A model generated the notes under the pieces. The model ran no database searches. It saw only the letters and a list, made by a program, of their open reading frames with translations, and was not told the origin of the DNA. From NCBI RefSeq assembly GCF_002312805.1, contig NZ_NMUA01000015.1:48569-112568 (forward strand): DNA of 64,000 nt, written 5' to 3'. This document shows, one piece after another, positions 36,636 to 44,547 of this stretch; position 1 is the stretch's first letter, and each line of letters opens with the position of its first letter. The position numbers and the translations under genes are program-made. This stretch comes from Sphingobium sp. D43FB (lineage in GTDB: Bacteria > Pseudomonadota > Alphaproteobacteria > Sphingomonadales > Sphingomonadaceae).

Positions 36636-36850
36636 GTCGTTGAGGGAGCCGCCGGGTCAGGGACGCGGGGCTCGCCCCGCGCCGCGAAGCGGGGAGTGGG
36701 GGTGCCGATTTTGTCGTGGTTGGAGTGGAGCGAAGCGGAGCGCAGGCCGCGTCAAAATTGGGGGCACCGCTCATCCTTGACGCGGTGGTTCCCTCAACGA
36801 CATGCTCGGAATTCTGTGAGAGATTTTATCCTCTGATGGGGGCGCAACGG
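36636..36850 (-). repeat. palindromic leader element, copy 1
   Basis: Ends GTCGTTGAGGGA (36636-36647) and TCCCTCAACGAC (36790-36801) are exact inverted repeats 166 bp apart. Inner arms GGGTGCCGATTTTGTCGTGG and CCGCGTCAAAATTGGGGGCA can also pair. A conserved tail (ATGCTCGGAATTCTGTGAGA, then GATTTT) follows to about 36850. Copy 2 has the same 166-bp length. It lies in the leader of the minus-strand gene starting at 36597. Confidence 0.85.
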
Positions 36851-36942
36851 AGGAGCTCGCGGAGCCCTCGCTTGGCCTTGATGGCGTGCAATGAGCGAAA
36901 GGACGCGCTGTCACCAGCGCACCCATCTCGGCTAAGACAGCG

Positions 36943-37119
36943 TCATCCCGTCTCGATTCCCAGTTCGTGGAGCCGGCTCAGATCATCCTGGCGCACTATT
37001 TCGTAATCGTCCGACATAAAGGCGTAGTCACCTCTTCGCACTTCGCCGAGTGTCGCCGATGTTCCATCGGGCCAGACCGCATAATCATCGGTATCGTACT
37101 TCTCAAATATACTCGTCAT
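36943..37119 (-). CDS. small acidic accessory protein, 58 aa
   Basis: MTSIFEKYDTDDYAVWPDGT, then SATLGEVRRGDYAFMSDDYE and DLSRLHELGIETG. AAGGAG lies 8 nt before the ATG. Compact, acidic, likely a real small domain. It lies between palindromic copies 1 and 2 on the same strand as its neighbours. No family recognised. Confidence 0.65.
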   Translation of the reverse strand: MTSIFEKYDTDDYAVWPDGTSATLGEVRRGDYAFMSDDYEIVRQDDLSRLHELGIETG

Positions 37120-37156
37120 CGTCAGTCTCCTTGATTTTCAACGAAGCCAGCTAGTG

Positions 37157-37371
37157 GTCGTTGAGGGAGCTGCTGGGTCAGGGACGGAGGCGAAGCCGGA
37201 GCCGCGGAGCGGTGAATGGGGGTGCCGATTTTAACGTGGTTAAAAGTGGAGCGAAGCGGAGCGCGGACCGCGTCAAAATTGGGGGCACCGCTCATCCTTG
37301 ATGCGGTGGTTCCCTCAACGACATGCTCAGAATTCTGTGAGAGATTTCACCCTCAGATAGGGGAGCAACGG
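37157..37371 (-). repeat. palindromic leader element, copy 2
   Basis: Same ends GTCGTTGAGGGA (37157-37168) and TCCCTCAACGAC (37311-37322), again 166 bp, and the same tail (ATGCTCAGAATTCTGTGAGA). The middle differs from copy 1 mainly in the loop and one arm (GATTTTAACGTGGTTAA against GTCGTGGTTGG), while pairing is kept. It precedes the 58-aa gene that starts at 37119. Confidence 0.85.
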
Positions 37372-37424
37372 TGCCGCTGGGGATTGCACGAGACCCGCCA
37401 GATGTTGTGGCCGAAAAGGGGAGG

Positions 37425-38003
37425 CTATGCCCATTCCAGCCGGGAAGTGTCATCGGCATCGGCGGTTGCCAGAAGTTGGTCCAACCGGCCGAGATAGGCG
37501 GCAACACCATGGTGCGCCGCACGCCGCCGGACAGCGGGATTGGAGAGCCGGGCGCGCACCGTGTCGATCGGGATTTCGCCGACACTGTCTGGCCTGAGAC
37601 CAAGCCCTTCGAGAAGCGCGATGGCATTGGCCGAGGCAAGGTCGAGTTCGAGACCGAGGTCCGATGTCAGCGCGACCTTCAGGTTGATCGTGCCGGTCTC
37701 CTCGGTGCGATAGACGCTCACCCGCCGGCACCGGAACTGGGCCTCTTCGACGACGCTGATGACGTCCGCCTGAAAGTCGAAGATGCGCACGATCGCGGCC
37801 AGCGCGAGCGGGCAGACCCGCGCTTCGAAATGGTAGGACAGGAATTCGTCCTCGGCTGCGTCGGGATCGAGCAACAGGGTGCCGGTCCGGATGCTCTCCT
37901 CGCGCAGGAAGCTCCTGAATGCGGCGAGCTGGCGGGCATTGATTATAGCGCGTGGGCCAGGCTGATCGTCGGCGGCGGTGGCGATGCGGAATGTGATGGA
38001 CAT
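37425..38003 (-). CDS. accessory protein of unknown function, 192 aa
   Basis: MSITFRIATAADDQPGPRAI through RLEWA. Soluble, mixed alpha/beta, no recognised motif. ACAAGGGAGG precedes the ATG. Its leader has a purine-rich tract (minus strand GGAGAGGGGGGCAGGGCC, about 38030-38050) shared with other genes of the region. It is read toward palindromic copy 2. Confidence 0.65.
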   Translation of the reverse strand: MSITFRIATAADDQPGPRAIINARQLAAFRSFLREESIRTGTLLLDPDAAEDEFLSYHFEARVCPLALAAIVRIFDFQADVISVVEEAQFRCRRVSVYRTEETGTINLKVALTSDLGLELDLASANAIALLEGLGLRPDSVGEIPIDTVRARLSNPAVRRRAAHHGVAAYLGRLDQLLATADADDTSRLEWA

Positions 38004-38167
38004 CTCGTCCTCCCTTGTTGAACCGCTTGGGCCCTGCCCCCCTCTCCTTTGGCCGCTGCGCGGAGCCGCAGGATCGCGGTCTCCTGGTCTGCTCCGAGCG
38101 CGCGCAGGCGCTCAGTCCTCGCGGCGCGAAGGGGCTCGATGCCCCTGAGCGCCGCCTTCCAACGCAA

Positions 38168-38207
38168 CAAAAAGAGGAGAGGCCCCGGCCTAAGCCAGGA
38201 CCTCTCC
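38168..38207 (-). terminator. intrinsic terminator after the DUF2493 gene
   Basis: On the minus strand GGAGAGGTCCTGGCTTAGGC ... GGGGCCTCTCC forms a long stem followed by TCTTTTTGTT, just after the stop at 38216. In plus coordinates the outer arms are 38176-38182 and 38201-38207. Confidence 0.75.
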
Positions 38208-38215
38208 GCAAGGGC

Positions 38216-39190
38216 TCAGGCGCCCCGCTTGATGCGCTGGTGCGCGAGGCGGACGATGTGCAGCGGAATGCCGGCTTGCCGCAGCTTCTGGGCGAGGTTC
38301 TGCTGAATCCCCGACCCTTCGCAGACAACCGCTTCGACCGGCTTCAGGTTCAGGATGCGGTCGTTGCGGACGAAGGCGGCGCGATTGCCCTGGCTCCGGT
38401 CCAGGCGGAACTGGATGACCTTGACGCCGCGAGATGCAGCCCAGGCGTGCGCCACGGCATCGCAACCCTTGGCTTGCGCTGTGGTCGCGAGGATCATTTC
38501 AGGGATGCGCGCCTTGATGCCATCGAGACCGTTCCACAGGAGGTCGACGTCTTCCCATGCCTGCCCGCCCGAGAAGGCAACCACCGGCCCCTCCGGCGCG
38601 AACTGCTCGCGGCGTTCCCGGGCGCGCGAGGCCAGATAGTCACGGGCGTCGATCATCGAAGCGTTGAGCGCACTCGACACCCGGCTTCCCCGCACCGGCG
38701 AGAAAGGCTTGCCGGTCTCGATGCGGTACATTTCGGCGGCATGGTCGCGCATGCACTCCATTGCCTCGCGGCATCCCTGCAACGTCTGGCAGAGGAGCTG
38801 CGTGTCCTCGACTTCGGTCGCGTAGATTTCCGAAGGGTCGTAGCTGCGGGCGAGATCGCCGAGCTTCTTGGCCGCGTCATCCTCCCGGCCCTCGATCCGC
38901 TTGGCGACGACATGGAAGCTGTTGGCGAATCCCCAGACCAGATCGTTGGCGAAGGGTTCCATGCGGGAGTCGCGCAGCACGTCGAACATTGTCATCATCA
39001 TCATCTCGACAGCGGCCCGCACTTGCTCGGGGTCCGGCATGTCGAGCGCTTCGGGGGCATCGACGATGCTGAGCTTCGCCATCTCGTTATGCTCGATGAA
39101 AGCGCCTTCGTAGGTCTCGGTACGATCCTCGTTCACGCGCGCTGCTGCGACGTGGCTGGCAAGATCGGCGAAGTTGTTGAAAGAAGTCAT
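38216..39190 (-). CDS. DUF2493 (SLOG-type YspA-like) protein
   Basis: 324 residues. The C-terminal part has the DUF2493/cpYpsA Rossmann-like pattern: PVVAFSGGQAWEDVDLLWNG, MILATTAQAKGCDAVAHAWA, GVKVIQFRLD and AVVCEGSGIQQNLAQKLRQA. SLOG domains bind nucleotide-derived ligands and are widespread on mobile elements, often in conflict systems. The N-terminal half is helical and unidentified. A hairpin (TCATCC-AATCCC-GGATGA) and palindromic copy 3 lie in its leader. Confidence 0.8.
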   Translation of the reverse strand: MTSFNNFADLASHVAAARVNEDRTETYEGAFIEHNEMAKLSIVDAPEALDMPDPEQVRAAVEMMMMTMFDVLRDSRMEPFANDLVWGFANSFHVVAKRIEGREDDAAKKLGDLARSYDPSEIYATEVEDTQLLCQTLQGCREAMECMRDHAAEMYRIETGKPFSPVRGSRVSSALNASMIDARDYLASRARERREQFAPEGPVVAFSGGQAWEDVDLLWNGLDGIKARIPEMILATTAQAKGCDAVAHAWAASRGVKVIQFRLDRSQGNRAAFVRNDRILNLKPVEAVVCEGSGIQQNLAQKLRQAGIPLHIVRLAHQRIKRGA

Positions 39191-39258
39191 GATAGTCTCC
39201 GAACAAGTCGATCTCTCATCCGGGATTGGATGAAAGATGAAGTCTCATCGGATGAGCT

Positions 39259-39472
39259 GGCGGGGCTTTGTCAGTGACGCGGGGCTTGTCCCCGCGCCGC
39301 GAAGCGGGGCGTGGGGGAACCGATTTTCTCAGGGTCTGTAAGCGGAGCGAAGCGCAGTGGCGGACCTTGCGAAAATTGGGGGAACCGCGCATCCTTGAGA
39401 AAGGCCCTTAAGGCTCATCACACTATGGCGATGAAGCTGGTCTGATCCCGAGATGTTAGAGAGAGATTTTGA
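39259..39472 (-). repeat. palindromic leader element, copy 3 (divergent)
   Basis: Shares the core CGCGCCGCGAAGCGGGG-GTGGGGG and GATTTT...AAAATTGGGGG with copies 1 and 2. The arms differ: GATTTTCTCAGGGTC (39322-39336) pairs with GACCTTGCGAAAAT (39363-39376), and the outer GGGCTTTGTCAGTGA pairs with CCTTGAGAAAGGCCC. The tail keeps GAGAGATTTT. It lies upstream of the DUF2493 gene start at 39190. Confidence 0.75.
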
Positions 39473-39560
39473 TTTGCCCCGGCCGCGCCCGCGGGCGGGT
39501 TAACAGCAAATCTCTCCAGCCTATTCAGGCGAGAACGGCTGCGTCAGGCCCCCGCAAGGT

Positions 39561-39604
39561 GATCGTCGCCCGGCAGGGCGGAGACACGGCAACGACGTGG
39601 CTCC
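39561..39604 (+). repeat. double-hairpin leader motif, copy 2
   Basis: GATCGTCGCCCGGCAGGGCG followed by GAGAC, then GGAG-AC-ACG-(7 nt)-CGT-GG-CTCC (39580-39604). Outer stem and AC/GG internal loop are as in copy 1; the inner stem changed on both sides. It lies 264 bp before the plus-strand gene at 39868. The surrounding 39473-39867 has no supported gene. Confidence 0.6.
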
Positions 39605-39867
39605 GGAAGCGGCCACGCGAGTAGAGCGCCGGTCCCGTCCTGAGCGTGTCGAAGGACCGGGATGCGCAAACCCCGGTTGGCCTGGCTGCCTGTGGCACAG
39701 CGAAGGCTGGGTCCATGCGCCCGCAGTGCACTGGTTCGACGAACCCAGCGAAATAGCGAACGGGCGCCAGCGGCCAATTGATGCTATGATCGGAGTCGAA
39801 GGCGGGATGGCCAGCCCGGCCAAAAAGCGGCTCGGCACAGACCTCACCGGTGCTCCGGAGGCTCGAT

Positions 39868-40047
39868 ATGGACGAAGCGATGATGAGGGAGGCCGCCCAG
39901 GCATTGGCGGCACGGTTGAACCGGCTGCTCAACGCCAGCATGGCCAGCGAGATCGTGCTGTCGCGAGAGGAAGCGCTGCTCGCGCTGGGGTTCACCGAGA
40001 GCGTGGTCGAACTGCTGGCGCCTGGCGCAACGCGCCGGCAGGCCTGA
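39868..40047 (+). CDS. small helical accessory protein, 59 aa
   Basis: MDEAMMREAAQALAARLNRL, then LNASMASEIVLSREEALLAL and SVVELLAPGATRRQA. GGAGG is 6 nt before the ATG. All-helical, no family recognised. Like the coiled-coil gene at 36042 it is on the plus strand and preceded by the double-hairpin motif, so the two may be co-regulated. Confidence 0.6.
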   Translation: MDEAMMREAAQALAARLNRLLNASMASEIVLSREEALLALGFTESVVELLAPGATRRQA

Positions 40048-40059
40048 GAACGAAAAGGA

Positions 40060-40079
40060 GCGGCGCCCGCAGGCGCCGC
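40060..40079 (-). terminator. hairpin between convergent genes, probable terminator
   Basis: GCGGCGCC (40060-40067), loop CGCA, GGCGCCGC (40072-40079): perfect 8-bp stem. On the minus strand it is followed by TCCTTTTC, placed just after the SSB stop; it may also end the plus-strand gene. Confidence 0.7.
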
Positions 40080-40089
40080 CCGGTTCGGG

Positions 40090-40410
40090 TCAGAAGAAGT
40101 CGATCTTGTCGGCGATGATCTCGCAGCCGTAGCGGGTCACGCCGTCACGATCGTCCCAGTTCGAATAATGGAGCCGGCCGGTGATCGCGACGACGTTGCC
40201 CTTCTCGCGCGACGCGGCGGATTTGCCGAGGCCGTTGAAGCAGGTGACCTTGTGGAATTCGGTTTCCTTCGCGGTGTAGCCGGTGGCCTCGTCGATGTAG
40301 GTCTTGCCGTCCTTGAGCTTCACGCGGTCGGTCGCGACGACGAGGGTGGTGACGGTGTTGCGGGTCTCGGGGTCCTTGACGACGCGGCCGGCGATGTTGA
40401 CGGTGTTCAT
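40090..40410 (-). CDS. ssb: plasmid-type single-stranded DNA-binding protein
   Basis: 106 residues from MNTVNIAGRVVKDPETRNTV. OB-fold text: VKLKDGKTYIDEATGYTAKE, TEFHKVTCFNGLGKSAA, KGNVVAITGRLHYSNWDDRD, YGCEIIADKIDFF. Shorter than chromosomal SSB (about 160-180 aa) with no long linker; the DKIDFF end may replace the usual acidic tip. SSB genes are hallmarks of conjugative leading regions, where they coat incoming DNA. Start chosen at the first family-like Met, after AACAAGGA. Confidence 0.8.
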   Translation of the reverse strand: MNTVNIAGRVVKDPETRNTVTTLVVATDRVKLKDGKTYIDEATGYTAKETEFHKVTCFNGLGKSAASREKGNVVAITGRLHYSNWDDRDGVTRYGCEIIADKIDFF

Positions 40411-40717
40411 GGGCGTATTCCTTGTTGGGTCCGACGGCCTTCCCGCCGGTGACACCGAAAAAGCGGCGTGCGAGATCGCATCGCACCGAAGCGCAAGCGG
40501 AGGGAAACCCCTGGAGGGAGCTGGCGCGGGCAGCCGCGAAGCGGCAACACGGGCGACTGTAAGGGGTTGTGATGCGAGATCGTCCGCCGCAGGTGTCATG
40601 TCAAAGGCGAAGGAGGGCGGACGGAACTGACAAGGATCAGACACGCTCCACCAGACAGTCCCGGTCCCTACTGTATCCCGAGACCCTCGACGCTGAGCCC
40701 GTCGATCGCGCCCTGCG
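40411..40717. other. ssb leader region
   Basis: 307 bp. It contains an inverted repeat GTGCGA-GATCGCA-TCGCAC near 40468-40486 and a partner sequence GTGATGCGAGATCG near 40570, plus a palindrome-like GGCCTTCCCGCCGG. No gene supported; long enough to hold the ssb promoter and an upstream control structure. Confidence 0.4.
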
Positions 40718-41116
40718 TTAACGCTGGCAGGCGGCTGCGGTCACGGAGAGAGCGGCTTTGCCTGGAGGCAGGTGTCCCAGGGCGTCGCGAAGATGCCGGG
40801 CGCGCAGCGCAAACCAGGAAGGGCGATCGACCTGACCCGGCGGCTGTCGAAGGCGGCCAGGAACCGGCTGCGAGAACGGCATCAGCAGTGCCGATGTTCG
40901 TCGTCGAAATCGACGGCGGCAACCGCGGCGCGCGCTCCTGCTCTGTGAAGTCGCCATTGCACGATCGCGGCTCTTGAGCCGCTGATACTCCGCAGCCGAC
41001 ATGAGCACGAGGCTGTCACGTCCATGATGGGTGATGGTAAGCAGCGCTTCCAACGCCAGGCGGCTGATGCGGCCGAATGACTTCGACGCCTCAACGGAAC
41101 TGACGGATCGGGGCAT
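40718..41116 (-). pseudogene. Phd/YefM-type antitoxin gene with frameshifts
   Basis: The first ~54 codons are a good antitoxin N-terminus (MPRSVSSVEASKSFGRISRL, then ITHHGRDSLVLMSAAEYQRL). After KSRDR the frame becomes arginine-rich noise, while pieces of the expected C-terminal text (DFTEQER and AAVAAVDFDDEHRH) appear in the two other frames. At least two indels are needed to restore it. No toxin gene follows. Confidence 0.6.
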
Positions 41117-41221
41117 GGCGGTTCTCCTATCCGGAAAATTGGGAGCTTCCGGAGCAATCTCAAGATGTGCAGGGCACCGTGAAACGAGGACGTCGTCCCA
41201 CCATCGGGATCGCTGCAACCG

Positions 41222-41689
41222 TCAGTCGCGGGAGAGCGACTTCGATTGGATGCAAGCGTCCAACGCCGCCGCAAAGAAGCCGGGCGGGCAGCGTCCGAAG
41301 AGGAAGCTTGCCGCCTTGCCGATCGTGCGCAGATCGTGACCGACCCAGTCGAACGCGTTGAGTTCGCCTGGAACGAGGCTCGAGCCGGTGCCATCAAGCC
41401 CCATCGCCTTGGCGACGGGGTCTGGGATCGCAAGAGCAGTATCAGACGCGCGCTTGCCCTTAGTGGTCAGCGGCATGACGGTGACCCGGCGGCCGACGAC
41501 GGCCATCCCCATTACCGGGCGGGCCTTGACGCCTTCATCGCGGCCCGCGTCGGCGTCACGCTTGAAAAGGTAGACGTAGTTTAGAACGTCGCCCGGTCTC
41601 GGTAACGGGGTCGCGCTCGTCGTCCCACTTGTCGGTGGCGATTTCTGCGGCGCTAGGCCGGGCAGCTTCAAGGTGGGCCTTTTGCTCAT
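41222..41689 (-). CDS. PemK/MazF-like toxin
   Basis: 155 residues from ATG 41689. The core reads RPGDVLNYVYLF, then RPVMGMAVVGRRVTVMPLTT, typical of the PemK/MazF-like endoribonuclease barrel, with ALDACIQ near the end. The N-terminal ~35 residues (MSKRPTLKLPGLAPQKSPPT) are proline-rich and overlap the antitoxin gene by 134 bp. No alternative ATG/GTG lies closer to the domain, so the long overlap appears real or an earlier indel moved the frame. Confidence 0.65.
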   Translation of the reverse strand: MSKRPTLKLPGLAPQKSPPTSGTTSATPLPRPGDVLNYVYLFKRDADAGRDEGVKARPVMGMAVVGRRVTVMPLTTKGKRASDTALAIPDPVAKAMGLDGTGSSLVPGELNAFDWVGHDLRTIGKAASFLFGRCPPGFFAAALDACIQSKSLSRD

Positions 41690-41915
41690 CGGTCATCGTC
41701 TCGGTGGTTATGACCTCGCGATAGCCGTGCAGCGCTTCCAGCGCATGCTCCAGAAATTCCATGCTGACGATCGCAGCGCGTGGCCGCTGATGCTTCTGCA
41801 GAATGACGGGCTCACGCTGGCAGTCGTCGACGATCTGGCCGAGGCGGTTGTGGGCATCGGTCAGCTTGACCGCGGTGAACTGGTCAAAGTTCCTTTCAGG
41901 TGCGGCAGATGCCAT
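41556..41915 (-). CDS. Phd/YefM-like antitoxin
   Basis: 119 residues, start after GGAGACATCAT. The text FTAVKLTDAHNRLGQIVDDC, REPVILQKHQRPRAAIVSME and FLEHALEALHGYRE fits the Phd/YefM DNA-binding fold, with a toxin-wrapping tail. The last ~20 residues (TGRRSKLRLPFQA) read through DNA that also encodes toxin residues, which is unusual. The AT-rich stretch at about 41985-42030 upstream probably holds the autoregulated promoter. Confidence 0.7.
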   Translation of the reverse strand: MASAAPERNFDQFTAVKLTDAHNRLGQIVDDCQREPVILQKHQRPRAAIVSMEFLEHALEALHGYREVITTETMTDEQKAHLEAARPSAAEIATDKWDDERDPVTETGRRSKLRLPFQA

Positions 41916-42151
41916 ATGATGTCTCCGGGCTGTTTGATTCGCCTAGGGCCTCGCGCTTTCGCATGGTGCCCTCTCAGGCAATCACAACTCAATAATGGTC
42001 AAAATAGACATTTTATAGAATAGCAAGAACGTTGCGACGAGCACGAGAGTGATGGCGCGCGCGGCGGCGGAGCCAGCGAAACAGAGACAGGACCCGCTTC
42101 GCGAATGTGCGAAGCGAGCCCTGTGAAGTTAGGCGGAGAAGGTGTTGCCGA

Positions 42152-42658
42152 TCAGTCGGCCATCTCCGGAGTGCGGCGGCGCCGACCAGCGGGAGCAGGC
42201 TCGCCCCCGAACGCGCCGTCGGCCGAGGATTCGCCCAGTCCATCCCCGCCAGCGGGAGCAGGAGCAGCAGGCTCGTCGGCACCCGGCAGCGGCGGCAGAC
42301 CGTCATCGGCGGTGACCGTGTCGTTCGGCGCATCGCGGCGACGGGTCGGGCGCGACCAGACGATGTTGTAGGAGCCGTCTTCCTGACGGAATGCCGAGAT
42401 GTAGAGCGGCTTGTCGAGGCTCGGATCTTCGATCTTGCCGTTGAGGAAGGTCTCACCGGTCGAGTTGGACGAGAGCTCGAACAATGCGCCGACCTGGACC
42501 CACTGGCGAGCGGCCGAGAGTGCGAGGATCTCGAACTTGGGCGCACGCGGATTGGCGGACTGGACAGTGCGCAGTGCGATAACGATCGCGACGGTCAGCG
42601 TCGAGATCTTGCCGGTGTAGGTGCCGGCGGCGTTCTGGGTGATGGTGCCGATGTTCAT
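42152..42658 (-). CDS. DUF736 family protein
   Basis: 168 residues from MNIGTITQNAAGTYTGKIST. The DUF736 domain covers about residues 1-105 (LTVAIVIALRTVQSANPRAP, KFEILALSAARQWVQVGALF, YISAFRQEDGSYNIVWSRP). An acidic/proline-rich low-complexity tail follows (GADEPAAPAPAGGDGLGE) ending RRRRTPEMAD. DUF736 proteins are almost always on alphaproteobacterial plasmids and integrative elements; function unknown. Confidence 0.88.
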   Translation of the reverse strand: MNIGTITQNAAGTYTGKISTLTVAIVIALRTVQSANPRAPKFEILALSAARQWVQVGALFELSSNSTGETFLNGKIEDPSLDKPLYISAFRQEDGSYNIVWSRPTRRRDAPNDTVTADDGLPPLPGADEPAAPAPAGGDGLGESSADGAFGGEPAPAGRRRRTPEMAD

Positions 42659-42724
42659 GGGTATTCTCCTGAGATTGTGCGCTCGAACCCCTTGTCCGAA
42701 CACCTTCTCTCACCCACTCAACTC

Positions 42725-42742
42725 CTCGGCCGTTCGGCCGAG
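42725..42742. terminator. perfect 8-bp hairpin
   Basis: CTCGGCCG-TT-CGGCCGAG lies between the 106-aa gene (ends 42826) and the DUF736 start (42658). No T-run follows on the minus strand, so it may be a leader structure rather than a terminator. Confidence 0.4.
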
Positions 42743-42825
42743 TAAGGCGCGCCAGCGCCGCTCCGACGCGCGCTACTTCAGCGCCGTCGGGTCGTTCAAT
42801 GCCGTCTATGATGTCGTAAAGGGAG

Positions 42826-43146
42826 TCAGGTGCTGGGCGGCGGCGCGGGCGAGCGCCACAACGCAATGATGTCCTGCATCTCTTCAGCAAAGCCGAGGCT
42901 GTCGATATAGACGGCACCGCGATCATTCTGGCCGAGAAAGCCGATGACGGTGGTGATGTCGTTGGCGATCGCGACGTCGAGGCCGAACAGGTCGGCGATC
43001 TCGAAATGGCCAAGCTCGGGGCCGTTCCACCAAGCCATCAGGAAGTTGGCGACACGGCGCGCCTGACCGGTGTCACTCATCGCGATCGGCAAGAGGCGGG
43101 TTAGCGCCGCGCGCGCGGAATCATAGTCGGTCGGGATCGAGGTCAT
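42826..43146 (-). CDS. accessory protein, 106 aa
   Basis: MTSIPTDYDSARAALTRLLP, then SDTGQARRVANFLMAWWNGP, ELGHFEIADLFGLDVAIAND. GGAGACAAAAG precedes the ATG. Helical, with the AWWN-x-x-x-x-G pattern seen in small plasmid accessory proteins. No function assigned. On the same strand as the genes around it. Confidence 0.7.
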   Translation of the reverse strand: MTSIPTDYDSARAALTRLLPIAMSDTGQARRVANFLMAWWNGPELGHFEIADLFGLDVAIANDITTVIGFLGQNDRGAVYIDSLGFAEEMQDIIALWRSPAPPPST

Positions 43147-43207
43147 CTTTTGTCTCCGAGCGCCGAAGCTATAGGTCTTCCTTGCAGGTGCAACCACAGC
43201 ATGCGGG

Positions 43208-43906
43208 TCAGAGAAGAAGTGGCGCTGGGATGGCGAGCCATTCCGGCTGATCGTTTGCGAGCGACACGTCAAAGTTCGCGGCCTCGGCCTCCGAGAAGAT
43301 CCGCGCGCGGGCGAGACGATCGAACCCGTCGCTATCATTCCAGAAGCTAAGGCCATATTCGGCGTGCCGTGTCGCGAGCACGAACCCATCGGCACCTTCA
43401 TCGCGGGTCCGCGCGAGCGCGCGGTCGAGCATCCGCCCGGTGCTGCCATATTCGATGTCGGCCTCGGTGATGACGACGTAGCCGCCTCCGAATTCGTCGG
43501 GGCGCAGACGATCATGGTCAGCCGCCCATTCGAACCCGAAGGGGAGCGCTGATCGCGCGCAGCGCTGGATCAGATTGGCGGCGGTTTCGATGTCGAACTG
43601 TTCGCCCGAGAGGAAGACGATGGCCTGCCCATCCGCATCCGGTTCCCCGATGTCGATATCGAAGTCGAGGGCTAGGTAATTCTCGTCGGGGAAGAGAGCA
43701 AGCAGACCGTCGAACGGGCTGAGTTCGGTGCGCGGGAAGAGCGCAGCGAAGTCCGCGCCCATGGTCGCATAATGCGCCTCAAGCGCGTCGATGCTGATAT
43801 GGGCATCGCCAATTATCTCGATCGCGGCGATGACCCGGCGAAGGAGGTCGGCCTCGGAGGCGGTAACGGCCAGGCAAAATGCGGCCTTGGTGTAACTATT
43901 CGACAT
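43208..43906 (-). CDS. accessory protein, 232 aa
   Basis: Starts MSNSYTKAAFCLAVTASEAD. Later text ALFPRTELSPFDGLLALFPD, FDIDIGEPDADGQAIVFLSG, EWAADHDRLRPDEFGGGYVV. Acidic and soluble; the FGGGYVVIT and EQFDIE segments suggest an alpha/beta fold repeated as in small immunity-like proteins, but no family is certain. The start overlaps the upstream gene by 11 bp, so the two are translated together. Confidence 0.7.
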   Translation of the reverse strand: MSNSYTKAAFCLAVTASEADLLRRVIAAIEIIGDAHISIDALEAHYATMGADFAALFPRTELSPFDGLLALFPDENYLALDFDIDIGEPDADGQAIVFLSGEQFDIETAANLIQRCARSALPFGFEWAADHDRLRPDEFGGGYVVITEADIEYGSTGRMLDRALARTRDEGADGFVLATRHAEYGLSFWNDSDGFDRLARARIFSEAEAANFDVSLANDQPEWLAIPAPLLL

Positions 43907-44405
43907 GCGCTGATCCTTCGGCACGAGAGGGGGTGTCGATCGGTGCGGCGGGCTCGAGGACATCCCCTTCGACGACGAGCGGCAGCACGGCGAAATCGGC
44001 GGCGGCGAAATATGCGAGGACCGCTTCAAACGAGCCGAGCTTTTCGAGCGCTTCGCGCGCGATGACGACAACGTCGTCCTCGGTGACCGCGTAGGAAATC
44101 AGCCTCCCGTCACCTTGATGGACGATCCGCTGCGGCCCCCACTCGCCGCCATAGCCGCCAGACCATCTGGCGAACGGGACCTGGTTCCCCACGCACCAGC
44201 TTTCGAGCTCGTCGAAATAGCCCCAGGCGACTTCGTGCGCGCACAGGCTGAGTGGCTGACCGACAGTGCGATGGTCCGGCTCGAAGGCCTCGCCGTCCCA
44301 GTCGATGGAAAGGCCCTCGTTGCCAATGATCGCGACAAGCTCGGCGAAAGCCGATGTCGAGAGCGATCCGCCGATAATGATCGACGCTGAAACACGGTCT
44401 GCCAT
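43896..44405 (-). CDS. accessory protein, 169 aa
   Basis: MADRVSASIIIGGSLSTSAF, then LVAIIGNEGLSIDWDGEAFE, LSLCAHEVAWGYFDELESWC, PFARWSGGYGGEWGPQRIVH. Ribosome site AAGGAGG. The pattern of a short strand, a WDGE turn and an EWGP loop is seen in plasmid accessory proteins, function unknown. Coupled to the 232-aa gene by an 11-bp overlap. Confidence 0.68.
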   Translation of the reverse strand: MADRVSASIIIGGSLSTSAFAELVAIIGNEGLSIDWDGEAFEPDHRTVGQPLSLCAHEVAWGYFDELESWCVGNQVPFARWSGGYGGEWGPQRIVHQGDGRLISYAVTEDDVVVIAREALEKLGSFEAVLAYFAAADFAVLPLVVEGDVLEPAAPIDTPSRAEGSAHVE

Positions 44406-44547
44406 AGGTGCCTCCTTGTTGGTCGCCGCCGAGGGCGCACGACGTTGAGCGCTGCCGACGAGGTCGGCGACGCGGGTGGATGAAGGGGTATTCGAGAGGC
44501 GGCCACATCGGCCGTGAGATCACTGACGCGAGAGCGTCAGCGGCTGA

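Noticed and set aside
39521..39995. Minus-strand frames of 130-156 codons upstream of the 59-aa gene
   Set aside because: Repeat-like, arginine/serine/proline-rich text with no ribosome site; they cover the double-hairpin motif and are better explained as non-coding.
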